NCBI GenBank assembly: GCA_913009475.1
Contig: CAJVYJ010000058.1
Location: 1 to 10,039, forward strand
Source of the DNA: an uncultured Actinomycetes bacterium
Lineage (GTDB): Bacteria; Actinomycetota; Aquicultoria; CAJVYJ01
DNA: 10,039 nt
Direction: 5' to 3'
A program made the translations under genes and the position numbers. Shown here one piece after another: positions 1 through 6,581 of this stretch; the first letter of the stretch is position 1; every line of letters starts with the position of its first letter. The notes below the pieces were generated by a model, which did no database searches, was not told the origin of the DNA, and worked only from the letters and a program-made list of their open reading frames with translations.

Positions 1-56
1 TGATACGGCGACCACCGAGATCTACACTCTTTCCCTACACGACGCTCTTCCGATCT
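1..56. other. Illumina P5/TruSeq universal adapter (artefact)
   Basis: The first 56 bases match the Illumina P5 plus Read 1 primer adapter without a visible mismatch, lacking only its first two A residues and ending in the usual CTCTTCCGATCT. This is library sequence, not genome. It should be masked before any gene calling. Translated in the alr frame it reads HRDLHSFPTRRSSDL, a peptide known from adapter-contaminated protein entries, and it would falsely extend the first gene towards its N-terminus. Confidence 0.99.
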
Positions 57-57
57 C

Positions 58-729
58 TCTTTTTATCAGCGGATATCACATCTGGATAATATCAATATTG
101 AAGGCATATTTACCCATTTTGCCTGCGCCGATTCACCCACGAATAACTTTACTCAAAAACAGCTGGAACTTTTTCTGAGCTTAAAATCTCAATTAAGCGA
201 CATACCGCTTTGGCACGCCGCCAACAGCGCCGCTACCTTTTTCTTCCCTGAAACTCACTTAGATATGGTCCGCGTGGGTATCGCCATGTACGGCCTGCAG
301 CCGTCGGCCAGCGCCACCGCGCCGTTACCCTTAAAACCAGCGCTGTCATTAAAAGCCAATATCGCTTTCGTTCGCGAACTGCGTCCTGGTGACGGTGTAA
401 GTTACAGCCTGACTTTTAAAACTGATAAAAAGATTAGCATCGCCGTTGTTCCCATCGGCTACGGTGACGGCTACAGCCGCCGCCTCTCCAATCGCGGCCA
501 AATACTAATAGGAGATAAGCGCGCTGATATTATCGGTAATATCTGCATGGACCAAATGCTGGTCAAATTACCCGACAACTTAAATATTGCCCCGGGTGAG
601 TCGGTAACTTTAATCGGCGGTGAAAAAGATAGGATATCAGCTGAGGAAATAGCGTTACTTTTGGGTACAATCAACTATGAAGTCGTTTGTTTGATCAATC
701 AACGGGTACCGCGGGTTTATAACATATAA
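58..729 (+). CDS. alr: Alanine racemase, 3' part (5' truncated by contig end)
   Basis: Alanine racemase is a cytoplasmic PLP enzyme that interconverts L- and D-alanine and supplies D-Ala for peptidoglycan. About 223 residues remain of a usual 370 or so. The N-terminal barrel with the PLP-lysine motif is lost. The frame is open from the adapter junction and already reads as family sequence: IEGIFTHFACAD, then WHAANSAATF and RVGIAMYGLQPS. The C-terminal beta domain follows, with GDGVSYS carrying the catalytic tyrosine (codon 403-405, equivalent to Geobacillus Tyr265), VPIGYGDGYSRRLSN, GNICMDQ, and a final INYEV...RVPRVY. The Met codon at 265 is internal to a conserved motif and is not the start. 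The residue matching Geobacillus Tyr354 is Gln (codon 700), a position that I believe varies in nature. The lipoprotein gene follows after 17 nt and is probably co-transcribed. Confidence 0.95.
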   Translation, partial: SFYQRISHLDNINIEGIFTHFACADSPTNNFTQKQLELFLSLKSQLSDIPLWHAANSAATFFFPETHLDMVRVGIAMYGLQPSASATAPLPLKPALSLKANIAFVRELRPGDGVSYSLTFKTDKKISIAVVPIGYGDGYSRRLSNRGQILIGDKRADIIGNICMDQMLVKLPDNLNIAPGESVTLIGGEKDRISAEEIALLLGTINYEVVCLINQRVPRVYNI

Positions 730-746
730 GAAGATGATTTTATCTC

Positions 747-1292
747 ATGACTAGGATAAGATTTAAACCTTTAAAGACATACATAAATAAATTTTCCATC
801 AAATTTATAATGCCGATTTTGTTTCTTACCGTAGTTCTTATAGTAATTACCATCTTACCCGGTTGCGCAAGCAACAGTAATAATAAGAAGCAAAGCCGGC
901 AAAACAAGCAAACAAATGAGGTTAAGATGGATGGTGTAAAGATGAAGTTGACGGCCAACGCGAAAACCGAGCCTGACTCTGTAGCTCTATCGTTAAATAT
1001 TGAAAATATTAATAAAAACCCTATCAAGCTGACTTACACTTCAGCAAAAAAATATGATTTTATAGTAAAAAACGGCGACGGCGTTGAAGTTTGGCATTGG
1101 TCGCAGGATAAAATGTTCACGCAACAGCTAAGCGAGGAGACCTTGCCCGCGGGTAAAAGCCTAAAGTTCTCGACTAAATGGACAAAAATAAACGATGACG
1201 GCGAAGCCGTAAAGCCGGGTAAATATATAATTTATGGAAAGTGGCAAGCTCAAGGCTTTAATAAGATTGTAAAAGCAAGTGTGGATATTTAA
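747..1292 (+). CDS. BsuPI-domain lipoprotein
   Basis: This 181-residue protein has a basic N-terminus, a hydrophobic stretch at about residues 22-38 and a lipobox LPGC with Cys40, followed by an Asn/Ser/Lys/Gln-rich linker. It should therefore be a membrane-anchored lipoprotein facing outward. Residues about 62-181 look like the BsuPI (intracellular proteinase inhibitor) domain, an immunoglobulin-like beta sandwich: KKYDFIVKNGDGVEVWHWSQ, KMFTQQL, a TLPAGKSLKF segment and VKPGKYIIYG. The family is named for a Bacillus subtilis protease inhibitor, but most secreted members have no tested function, so inhibition is not assured here. The ATG at 747 gives a long signal peptide. The ATG at 810 would put the lipidated Cys at residue 19, a more typical distance, but it has no visible ribosome site. 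The gene lies 17 nt behind alr and probably shares its transcript. Confidence 0.85.
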   Translation: MTRIRFKPLKTYINKFSIKFIMPILFLTVVLIVITILPGCASNSNNKKQSRQNKQTNEVKMDGVKMKLTANAKTEPDSVALSLNIENINKNPIKLTYTSAKKYDFIVKNGDGVEVWHWSQDKMFTQQLSEETLPAGKSLKFSTKWTKINDDGEAVKPGKYIIYGKWQAQGFNKIVKASVDI

Positions 1293-1306
1293 GGCAAAAT
1301 TAATGC

Positions 1307-1335
1307 TTGATTAATCGAAATAGATAGGATATATT
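1307..1335 (+). promoter_or_regulatory. Candidate sigma-70-type promoter
   Basis: TTGATT (1307-1312; 4 of 6 match to TTGACA) is separated by exactly 17 nt from TATATT (1330-1335; 5 of 6 match to TATAAT). Transcription would start near 1342, giving a leader of about 155 nt before the gene at 1498 and possibly feeding the ATPase operon as well. The AT-rich setting makes chance matches easier, so this is a candidate only. Confidence 0.45.
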
Positions 1336-1487
1336 AATGGTTAATTAAAGTTTCGGCGCATTTGATAGGGGGCAAAGGTGTTCGAGGTGGTTACTCATAC
1401 TTTAATTTCAATCAATAAACTTATTTTTGTTGTTTTAAATTCCGCATACCTCCCATTTTTTATTAACCAATATTACGCAGATGGGTC

Positions 1488-1493
1488 GGTGAG
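1488..1493 (+). promoter_or_regulatory. Ribosome binding site fixing the 1498 start
   Basis: GGTGAG lies 4 nt before the ATG at 1498. An in-frame TAG (1495-1497) directly before that ATG excludes any upstream start, so the N-terminus of the encoded protein is firm. Confidence 0.7.
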
Positions 1494-1497
1494 CTAG

Positions 1498-2310
1498 ATG
1501 CCAACTACGATTCACATTCTATATGTCGGGCGCGGCGACAGCATCATCATCGAATCAGATACGGGAAAGTTAGCCATGGTCGATATCCATCGGCTGGAAT
1601 CCACAACCGACCCTATCGATTATCTAAAAACTAACTTTCCGGGCCGGTCACTCTCGCTCTTTGTTTTGTCTCATCCGCATCGCCATCGCCTGACGGGACT
1701 GGCGCAACTCCGCCAAGATATCGGTATCGAGGAATTTTGGGACACGAAACACACACTGACGGCTGAATCTTTAGCCGGTAGTATGAATTCATCCAAAGAA
1801 GACTGGGATGAATATCTTAAAATCAGAGCCGGTGATTTTCCTGAAATTAAAGTTTCGCGGCTGCTTAGAGGCGAAAAGATAAATTTATCGGATTCGGAAG
1901 AGATAGAAGTCCTGGCGCCGACAAAAGAGCTGCAGGAAAAAGCTTTGAAAGCCGGTGATTTTCATTATGCCAGTTACGTTTTAAAGGTCAAATCCTACGA
2001 TAACCAAGCTATTTTAGGCGGCAGCGCTAACGCTGAAGTCTGGGAAGATATCTATAACGCCTACGGGGATGATTTAAAATCATCTCTTTTGGTCGCTTCC
2101 CACCACGGCAATCTTGACGCCTTCTTCAAGCCGGCCGTCAAAACCATTCGACCGGAGTTTGTTGTTGTCTCATCAGAAGAGGAAAAATACGCGGACGCGG
2201 CCAGACTTTACGGGCGCTATTGCAACGGGGTCATTTCTACCGCTTTCCTGGGAGATGTCGTAGCGCGATGTTTCCCTTCCGGCGGCGTGGAACTGGCAAC
2301 GCAATATTAA
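1498..2310 (+). CDS. ComEC-like MBL-fold protein with degenerate metal site
   Basis: This 270-residue protein has no signal peptide or membrane segment, so it is probably cytoplasmic. The order of motifs follows the soluble metallo-beta-lactamase domain of ComEC/Rec2-type proteins: IHILYVGRGDSIIIES (residues 5-20), AMVDI with Asp29, LSHPHRHRLTGL (57-68), a YASYVLKVKS strand (158-166), AILGGSANAEVWE (171-183), LLVASHHGN (197-205) and FVVVSS (221-226). The canonical HxHxDH has become H59-P-H61-R-H63-R64, so the usual metal-binding Asp and third His are His and Arg. The metal-bridging Asp of the usual TGD motif is Ser176. HHG (202-204) is intact. I infer the fold with good confidence but expect hydrolase activity to be lost or altered. 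The substrate is unknown. The ATPase operon begins about 35 nt downstream on the same strand and may share its transcript. Confidence 0.8.
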   Translation: MPTTIHILYVGRGDSIIIESDTGKLAMVDIHRLESTTDPIDYLKTNFPGRSLSLFVLSHPHRHRLTGLAQLRQDIGIEEFWDTKHTLTAESLAGSMNSSKEDWDEYLKIRAGDFPEIKVSRLLRGEKINLSDSEEIEVLAPTKELQEKALKAGDFHYASYVLKVKSYDNQAILGGSANAEVWEDIYNAYGDDLKSSLLVASHHGNLDAFFKPAVKTIRPEFVVVSSEEEKYADAARLYGRYCNGVISTAFLGDVVARCFPSGGVELATQY

Positions 2311-2345
2311 CCGGATGACACTTTTAACTAGAAAGGTTGGCCGAG

Positions 2346-2750
2346 TTGCGAAACAAAAAAATATTATCAGAGCTCGAAAATATTCCCCCTAACTCATCTA
2401 TAATGGTTTCTTTGCAAAAAAGAGAGACTAGGTTAAAAGAAAACGCGCTTAAAGTTAAAAAAGAGGCTGAAAATCTCGTGGCGAAAGCGCGAGCGAAGGC
2501 CGGTAAAATTTGTGATGAGGCTAGGTTAATGGGGGATAAAAAAGGTAAGGAGTTAATGAAAGACGGATTGCTCAAAGCGCAAAAGGAAGCGCAAATAATT
2601 GAGAAAGAATCGATAGCAAAAATCGGGGAGATTCAAAAACAGGCCCAAGCCAACCATGAGCAAGCCATCACTTTAATAGTAGATAGGATATGTGGGAAAA
2701 ATAGAGCCAATACTCGGATAAAGGATAAAAATGTTAGTGCCAATGGCTAA
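2346..2750 (+). CDS. ntpF: V/A-type ATPase peripheral-stalk subunit H/G
   Basis: From the preferred start this is a 134-residue, highly charged Lys/Glu/Ala-rich protein predicted to be one long coiled coil. It contains repeats such as KVKKEAENLVAKARAKAGK and KAQKEAQIIEKESIAK, and ends in an ITLIVDRICG segment like the C-terminus of archaeal/bacterial subunit H. Such subunits pair with E to form the peripheral stalk that holds the A3B3 head. Its place directly before subunit I matches the first gene of the Enterococcus ntp operon. TTG at 2346 is preferred because AGAAAGG (2330-2336) lies 9 nt before it. TTG at 2337 directly abuts that site. ATG at 2403 is also possible and would give a length closer to the roughly 105 residues common in the family. 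The gene overlaps the next one by 20 nt. Confidence 0.8.
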   Translation: MRNKKILSELENIPPNSSIMVSLQKRETRLKENALKVKKEAENLVAKARAKAGKICDEARLMGDKKGKELMKDGLLKAQKEAQIIEKESIAKIGEIQKQAQANHEQAITLIVDRICGKNRANTRIKDKNVSANG

Positions 2751-4689
2751 AGTCGATGTAATCGGCCCAAAAAGCCAATTCTATGAGGTACTGGGAGTTT
2801 TACATCGTTTAGGCTGCTTACATATCGAGGATATTTCCAAAAAATTAGTTAAAGACAAGCTCTTTTTTGTCCGCCGGATGAATTTAGACAAAAGGTCGAA
2901 CGACAGAAAGCAGGAGCTTCAAGATATTTTAATCGACCTCAATGGCATTCTCTCAACTTTTCGTACCCATGAAGCAGACAAAGAAGAAGCTAAAAAAATC
3001 AAATCTTTGGTTGATAATTTATGGCTGATGGACGAAGCCCATATTCAAGGGATGGTTAAAGAAACAGTTTACGAGTTAAAGGATAAAACCCGGGAACTTG
3101 TCGCCAAAAGATCGGAATTGCAACGAGAGTTGATTAATTTGACGCGATATGAAGCGGTTGTCAGTAAGATAATCCCTTTAGCGGGACGCATGGTCGCCTT
3201 GGAAGGCTTTGATTCCATCGCGCTTTTGTTGGAGAAAAAATTTAGCGGTCTAATCGAAGTTATACGTCAAGAGCTGTCCAAAATAACTAAAGACCAGTTT
3301 CATCTTATAGCGACGGAAGCAGATGAAAACAGCTTGGCGATATTGATAATCTTTAGTAAAAATTATGCCCATCAAGTCAGGTCATTTGTTTTAAATGAAA
3401 ACGTTAATGAGGTCCGCCTGCCGGAAGAGCTCTCCCAAATGTCTTATGATAAAGCCTTGGCACGAATAGCGGCGCGGAAAAAAGATATTCCCGATGAATT
3501 AAATCAGCTCGAGAAAGAGATAAAGCAGCTCTCCGATGGCTGGTATTTGGATTTAATCGCTAAAAAGCAGGTCCTTAGCGACCGCTTAAAAGAGATTCAG
3601 CTGGTGCCTGAATTCGGGCAAACGGATTATACTTTTATTATTGAGGGCTGGCTGCCGAAAAAAAATTTAACCGAAACAAAGAAAGCGCTTAAAGACAACT
3701 TTGGCAATAAAACTGTAATGCAGATAATAAAACTGACTGAAGCGGAAAACGAAGAAGCACCTATTCAGTACAACCACTCTCGTTTAGTTAAGCCGTTTGA
3801 ACCGATTGCGCAGATGTTCGGAAATCCCCGCTACGGGCAAATCGATCCCTCTCCGTTTTTAGCTCTATTTTTCCCATTGTTTTTTGGTATTATCTTAGGC
3901 GATATGGGCTACGGCTTGGTTGTGATTTTTGCCGGCTGGCTTCTAAAGCGAAAATTCAAAGCCAATAAAATGCTGCAAGGCTTAGGGCTTATTTTGATAA
4001 TGGCCGGCCTGTCTTCATTTTTATTCGGATTTATTTACGGAGAATTTTTCGGCGACCTCCCGGAAATATTGGGAATTGTCAGACACGTTAAGATCCTAAG
4101 CGTAACTTTTCCCTGGGAACGCAGCAAAAGCGCGTATCTGATGCCGACTTTACTATTTGCAGTCGCTCTCGGCATAGCCCATATTTTCCTAGGTTTGGTG
4201 CTAGGCGCGATCAACGCTGTTCGAGCAAGGGTTAGAAAACACATAATTGAAAAATTATCACTGCTGGGAGCTTTAGTAAGCCTCTTCGTTATAATTGCCG
4301 CCAGCAGTGCTTATCTACCCAAAATTCTTGTAAACGGCGGCATCGCTATATTGGTTGTTTTTATCGCGCTGTTGATTTACTCCGACGGTATTATGGGGCC
4401 GCTTGAGATATTGGGCACTTTGGGCAATATAGTTTCCTACGCGCGTATTATGGCTATTGGCTTGGTATCAGTTATCTTAGCTGATTTGGCCAATAAATTT
4501 GGGGGCATGATGGGAAATATATTCTTGGGAATATTAGTTGCGGCCCTGATACACGCCTTAAATATCTCTATTCATGTTTTTACTCCCAGCCTGCAAGTAC
4601 TACGGCTCAATTTTGTCGAGTTTTATAGTAAGTTCTATGAGTCAGGCGGGAAAATTTATAATCCGTTCAGAAGAGGAGGTGAATTATAA
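2731..4689 (+). CDS. ntpI: V/A-type ATPase membrane subunit I (subunit a)
   Basis: Subunit I (652 residues, normal length) forms the ion half-channels of the membrane motor next to the c ring. The N-terminal half (about 1-370) is soluble, with KVDVIGPKSQFYEVLGVLHRLGCLHIED near the start and coiled-coil stretches, and it contacts the peripheral stalks. The C-terminal half (about 373-652) has some seven to eight hydrophobic segments, starting at PFLALFFPLFFGIILGDMGYG. Arg572 in NIVSYARIMAIGL matches the essential rotor-facing Arg of the family (Arg735 of yeast Vph1). Arg625 in QVLRLNFVEF is the second conserved Arg. The protein ends in the usual KFYESGGKIYNPF. AAGGA (2721-2725) sits 5 nt before the ATG at 2731 and supports that start, although ATG at 2743 would match many family N-termini. 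Its last codons contain the ribosome site of the c-subunit gene. Confidence 0.96.
   Translation: MLVPMAKVDVIGPKSQFYEVLGVLHRLGCLHIEDISKKLVKDKLFFVRRMNLDKRSNDRKQELQDILIDLNGILSTFRTHEADKEEAKKIKSLVDNLWLMDEAHIQGMVKETVYELKDKTRELVAKRSELQRELINLTRYEAVVSKIIPLAGRMVALEGFDSIALLLEKKFSGLIEVIRQELSKITKDQFHLIATEADENSLAILIIFSKNYAHQVRSFVLNENVNEVRLPEELSQMSYDKALARIAARKKDIPDELNQLEKEIKQLSDGWYLDLIAKKQVLSDRLKEIQLVPEFGQTDYTFIIEGWLPKKNLTETKKALKDNFGNKTVMQIIKLTEAENEEAPIQYNHSRLVKPFEPIAQMFGNPRYGQIDPSPFLALFFPLFFGIILGDMGYGLVVIFAGWLLKRKFKANKMLQGLGLILIMAGLSSFLFGFIYGEFFGDLPEILGIVRHVKILSVTFPWERSKSAYLMPTLLFAVALGIAHIFLGLVLGAINAVRARVRKHIIEKLSLLGALVSLFVIIAASSAYLPKILVNGGIAILVVFIALLIYSDGIMGPLEILGTLGNIVSYARIMAIGLVSVILADLANKFGGMMGNIFLGILVAALIHALNISIHVFTPSLQVLRLNFVEFYSKFYESGGKIYNPFRRGGEL
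4674..4682 (+). promoter_or_regulatory. Perfect Shine-Dalgarno for the c subunit
   Basis: AGGAGGTGA is fully complementary to the 3' end of bacterial 16S rRNA and lies 7 nt before the ATG at 4690. It is the best ribosome site in the window and is embedded in the last codons of subunit I. A strong site suits a subunit needed in about ten copies per complex. Confidence 0.85.
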
Positions 4690-4905
4690 ATGAATACCGC
4701 ATTATTAGGATTCGATGCAGCGTTTGCTGTTGCGTTATCAGGCTTATGTACTGCTTGGGCACAAAGCCGGATCGGCGCGGCCGGCGCCGGCGCGATTGCC
4801 GAAAAGCCGGAAACCGCTCCCATGATTATCGTCTTGGAAGCGTTGCCGGAAACAATTATTTTGTTCGGTTTTGTAATTGCCTTTTTGATTATAGGTAAAA
4901 TGTAA
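4690..4905 (+). CDS. ntpK: V/A-type ATPase rotor-ring subunit K (subunit c)
   Basis: This 71-residue hydrophobic protein is a single two-helix hairpin, the simple form of the proteolipid, rather than the duplicated 150-160-residue form of Enterococcus. Helix 1 covers about residues 6-36 with a glycine-rich face (GAAGAGAIA). The polar loop is at EKPETAP (38-44). Helix 2 covers about 45-69. Glu54 in ALPETIILFGFVIAFLI is the expected ion-carrying carboxylate. Gln25 lies 15 residues before the loop Pro40, the same spacing as Gln32 to Pro47 in the Na+ c ring of Ilyobacter tartaricus, and Thr55 follows Glu54 where that protein has Ser66. This points to Na+ binding, by inference. A second acidic residue, Glu50, lies one helical turn before Glu54. 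The gene starts directly after the stop codon of subunit I. Confidence 0.95.
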   Translation: MNTALLGFDAAFAVALSGLCTAWAQSRIGAAGAGAIAEKPETAPMIIVLEALPETIILFGFVIAFLIIGKM

Positions 4906-4930
4906 CAGAATAAAACAAGGACGGTATAAT

Positions 4931-5518
4931 ATGGCATTAAGGGATATTTTTCTGGCTTTGGAACGTGAGGCCAAGAGCCAAAATGAGGAGACTATGTCTC
5001 GTGCCCAAGAAGAAGCTGAAGAGTTGATTAGCGCAGCCAAAGTTAAAGCTAAATTAATCATGGCTGAAGAGACCGACCGGGCCAAAGAAGAGTTGCGTTC
5101 CCAAGCATCCAAGATTATTCTTGAAGCCAGATTTCGTACAAAAAAAAGTCTGGTCGAACAAAAAGAGGAATTAATTGAAGCGGTTTTCACTGAAGCCGGC
5201 CAACGGCTTGAAGCTTTGGCAAAAAGCCAAGAGTACAGTAGTGTTTTTATCAACTTGGCCCGGGAAGCAGCTGACACGATTGCCGCCGGCTCGCCCATAG
5301 AAGTAATTGTCAACCAAGATAAACTGCCGGCCGCTAAGTCAATATTCGCGGACAGAAAATTTAAACCGACTTTTAAAAGCTCCTCTAATAATGTCAGCGG
5401 TATAGTCATCTCACTCGACAAAGGGCGCAAAGTGCTGACCAACACTCTAGACTCGCGATTAGAGCTAGCCAGAAAAAAACTAAAGGTTAGTATAGGAGAA
5501 TTGTTATTTGATGCTTAA
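4931..5518 (+). CDS. ntpE: V/A-type ATPase peripheral-stalk subunit E
   Basis: Subunit E (195 residues, typical) forms a heterodimeric peripheral stalk with the H/G subunit and binds the top of the A3B3 head through its C-terminal domain. Residues 1 to about 100 are a charged coiled coil rich in Glu, Lys and Ala (for example SRAQEEAEELISAAKVKAK). Residues about 105-195 form the globular domain, with IEVIVNQDKLPAAKSIF and a hallmark SGIVISLDKGRKVLTNTLDS segment followed by RLELARKKLKVSIGELLF. AAGGA (4917-4921) lies 9 nt before the ATG. The gene follows subunit K after 25 nt, and its stop codon lies inside the next gene. Confidence 0.93.
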   Translation: MALRDIFLALEREAKSQNEETMSRAQEEAEELISAAKVKAKLIMAEETDRAKEELRSQASKIILEARFRTKKSLVEQKEELIEAVFTEAGQRLEALAKSQEYSSVFINLAREAADTIAAGSPIEVIVNQDKLPAAKSIFADRKFKPTFKSSSNNVSGIVISLDKGRKVLTNTLDSRLELARKKLKVSIGELLFDA

Positions 5519-6569
5519 AGCCGATCATGGATATGCCAATGCCAGAGTAAGAGCAATGAAAAGCCGGCTTCTTGACCAAAGTGTATTTGAGAAGATGCTG
5601 GGAATGAAAGATCTCTCCGAGATACTGACGGCGCTCGATAAAACCAGTTATCGTAATGAAGTACACGAAGAGGTCTTAAAAGCAGGCCTATTGGTCGGCA
5701 TTGAAGAAGGCCTTCGGGCCGCGACGTCCGCTGATTTGCAAAAAATACTTAAAATCATCGACCTTGAGGCGAAAAACTTGATTGAGGTCTTGCTTGGACG
5801 TTGGGATGTCCAAAATCTTAAAACGATATTGCGTGGTAAACATATCGGTGCGGCCAAGGCGGATATAATCTCCAGCTTGGCTCCGGCGGGTTGCTTACAC
5901 GACTCAGTCCTGCAAGAACTGGCGGAGCAGCCTGATATCCGTGGCGTTATAGACCTCATGGCCACCTGGTCCATCCCTTACTCCAAACCCCTTACGGCTG
6001 AGTTAGGTAAGTATCAGCAAAATCTTGCATTGCAAAATTTAGAGTTTTCTTTAGATAAATTCTATTATCAGAACACGCTGGCCAGACTAACTGGAAGGTC
6101 TCTTGATATCCAATTAGTCAGAGAGGTAATAACGCGGGAGATCGACCTAACTAATATTATGACATTGCTTCGTTTAACACGGGAAAATTTAGCACCGGAG
6201 GAGAAAGAGAAATATCTGCTCGCCGGCGGACGACGACTAAACTGGGGTAGCCTGGTAAAATTGGCCCAAGTACAAGACGCTGATGATTTAATTGTCGCTC
6301 TTGAAAAAAGCGTTTACGGAAAAGTATTGCAAGAAGGGTGGCAGCTATTCTTAGTATCAGGAAAATTTTCCGTCATCGAACGCCGATTGGAAAATCAGGT
6401 AATTACAAAGAACATCGCTCTTTTTAGGGCCGACCCACTCAGCATAGCGCTGGTAATCGCTTATATCTGGGCCAAACTCAATGAAGTGGTCAACTTGCGC
6501 ATATTAATACGCGGCAAGGAAGTGGATATGCCGGCAAAAATGATAAGGCAAGCCTTGGTTCTGGTATAA
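5511..6569 (+). CDS. ntpC: V/A-type ATPase subunit C (subunit d)
   Basis: Subunit C is the funnel-shaped protein that sits on the c ring and receives the central shaft, coupling rotor to headpiece. The 352-residue protein begins with the family signature YANARVRAMKSRLL and then KMLGMKDLSEILTALDKTSYRNEV. It is almost wholly alpha-helical and contains EAKNLIEVLLGRWDVQNLKTILRG and, near the end, NEVVNLRILIRGKE, which are equivalent elements of the internal repeat of this family. ATG at 5511 is preferred over TTG at 5508 by codon identity, although AGGAG (5494-5498) is 12 nt from the ATG and 9 nt from the TTG. The gene overlaps subunit E by 8 nt, which suggests translational coupling. Confidence 0.93.
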   Translation: MLKADHGYANARVRAMKSRLLDQSVFEKMLGMKDLSEILTALDKTSYRNEVHEEVLKAGLLVGIEEGLRAATSADLQKILKIIDLEAKNLIEVLLGRWDVQNLKTILRGKHIGAAKADIISSLAPAGCLHDSVLQELAEQPDIRGVIDLMATWSIPYSKPLTAELGKYQQNLALQNLEFSLDKFYYQNTLARLTGRSLDIQLVREVITREIDLTNIMTLLRLTRENLAPEEKEKYLLAGGRRLNWGSLVKLAQVQDADDLIVALEKSVYGKVLQEGWQLFLVSGKFSVIERRLENQVITKNIALFRADPLSIALVIAYIWAKLNEVVNLRILIRGKEVDMPAKMIRQALVLV

Positions 6570-6581
6570 AGGAAGCTATCC

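Larger units (their letters stand above)
1293..1497. other. Intergenic region, promoter candidate plus leader
   Basis: This 205-nt gap is the longest gene-free stretch in the window. It is AT-rich at both ends with a G-rich middle (about 1365-1395). I see no convincing ORF, no tRNA and no stem followed by a T run, so no clear terminator for the alr unit. It holds the promoter candidate described separately. I could not assign the leader between that promoter and 1498 to a known riboswitch class. Confidence 0.6.

Noticed and set aside
700..702. Gln at the position of Geobacillus alanine racemase Tyr354
   Set aside because: As far as I recall this position varies among natural alanine racemases, so it is not evidence for loss of function or changed specificity by itself.
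265..729. Alanine racemase starting at the ATG at 265
   Set aside because: This Met lies inside the conserved DMVRVGIAMYGL segment. The same frame carries recognisable racemase sequence back to the adapter junction.
1293..1497. CRISPR, tRNA or terminator in the intergenic gap
   Set aside because: There are no spaced direct repeats, no cloverleaf-like sequence and no stem followed by a T run.
4780..4791. 12-bp perfect palindrome GCCGGCGCCGGC in the c-subunit gene
   Set aside because: It encodes the glycine/alanine-rich helix motif. GC-rich Ala-Gly codons produce such palindromes readily, and it does not extend.
4744..5445. Long minus-strand ORF (233 codons) across K and E
   Set aside because: It is antisense to two well-supported ATPase genes, has no recognisable domain, and its Ser/Ala-rich content is what a reversed coiled-coil gene gives.
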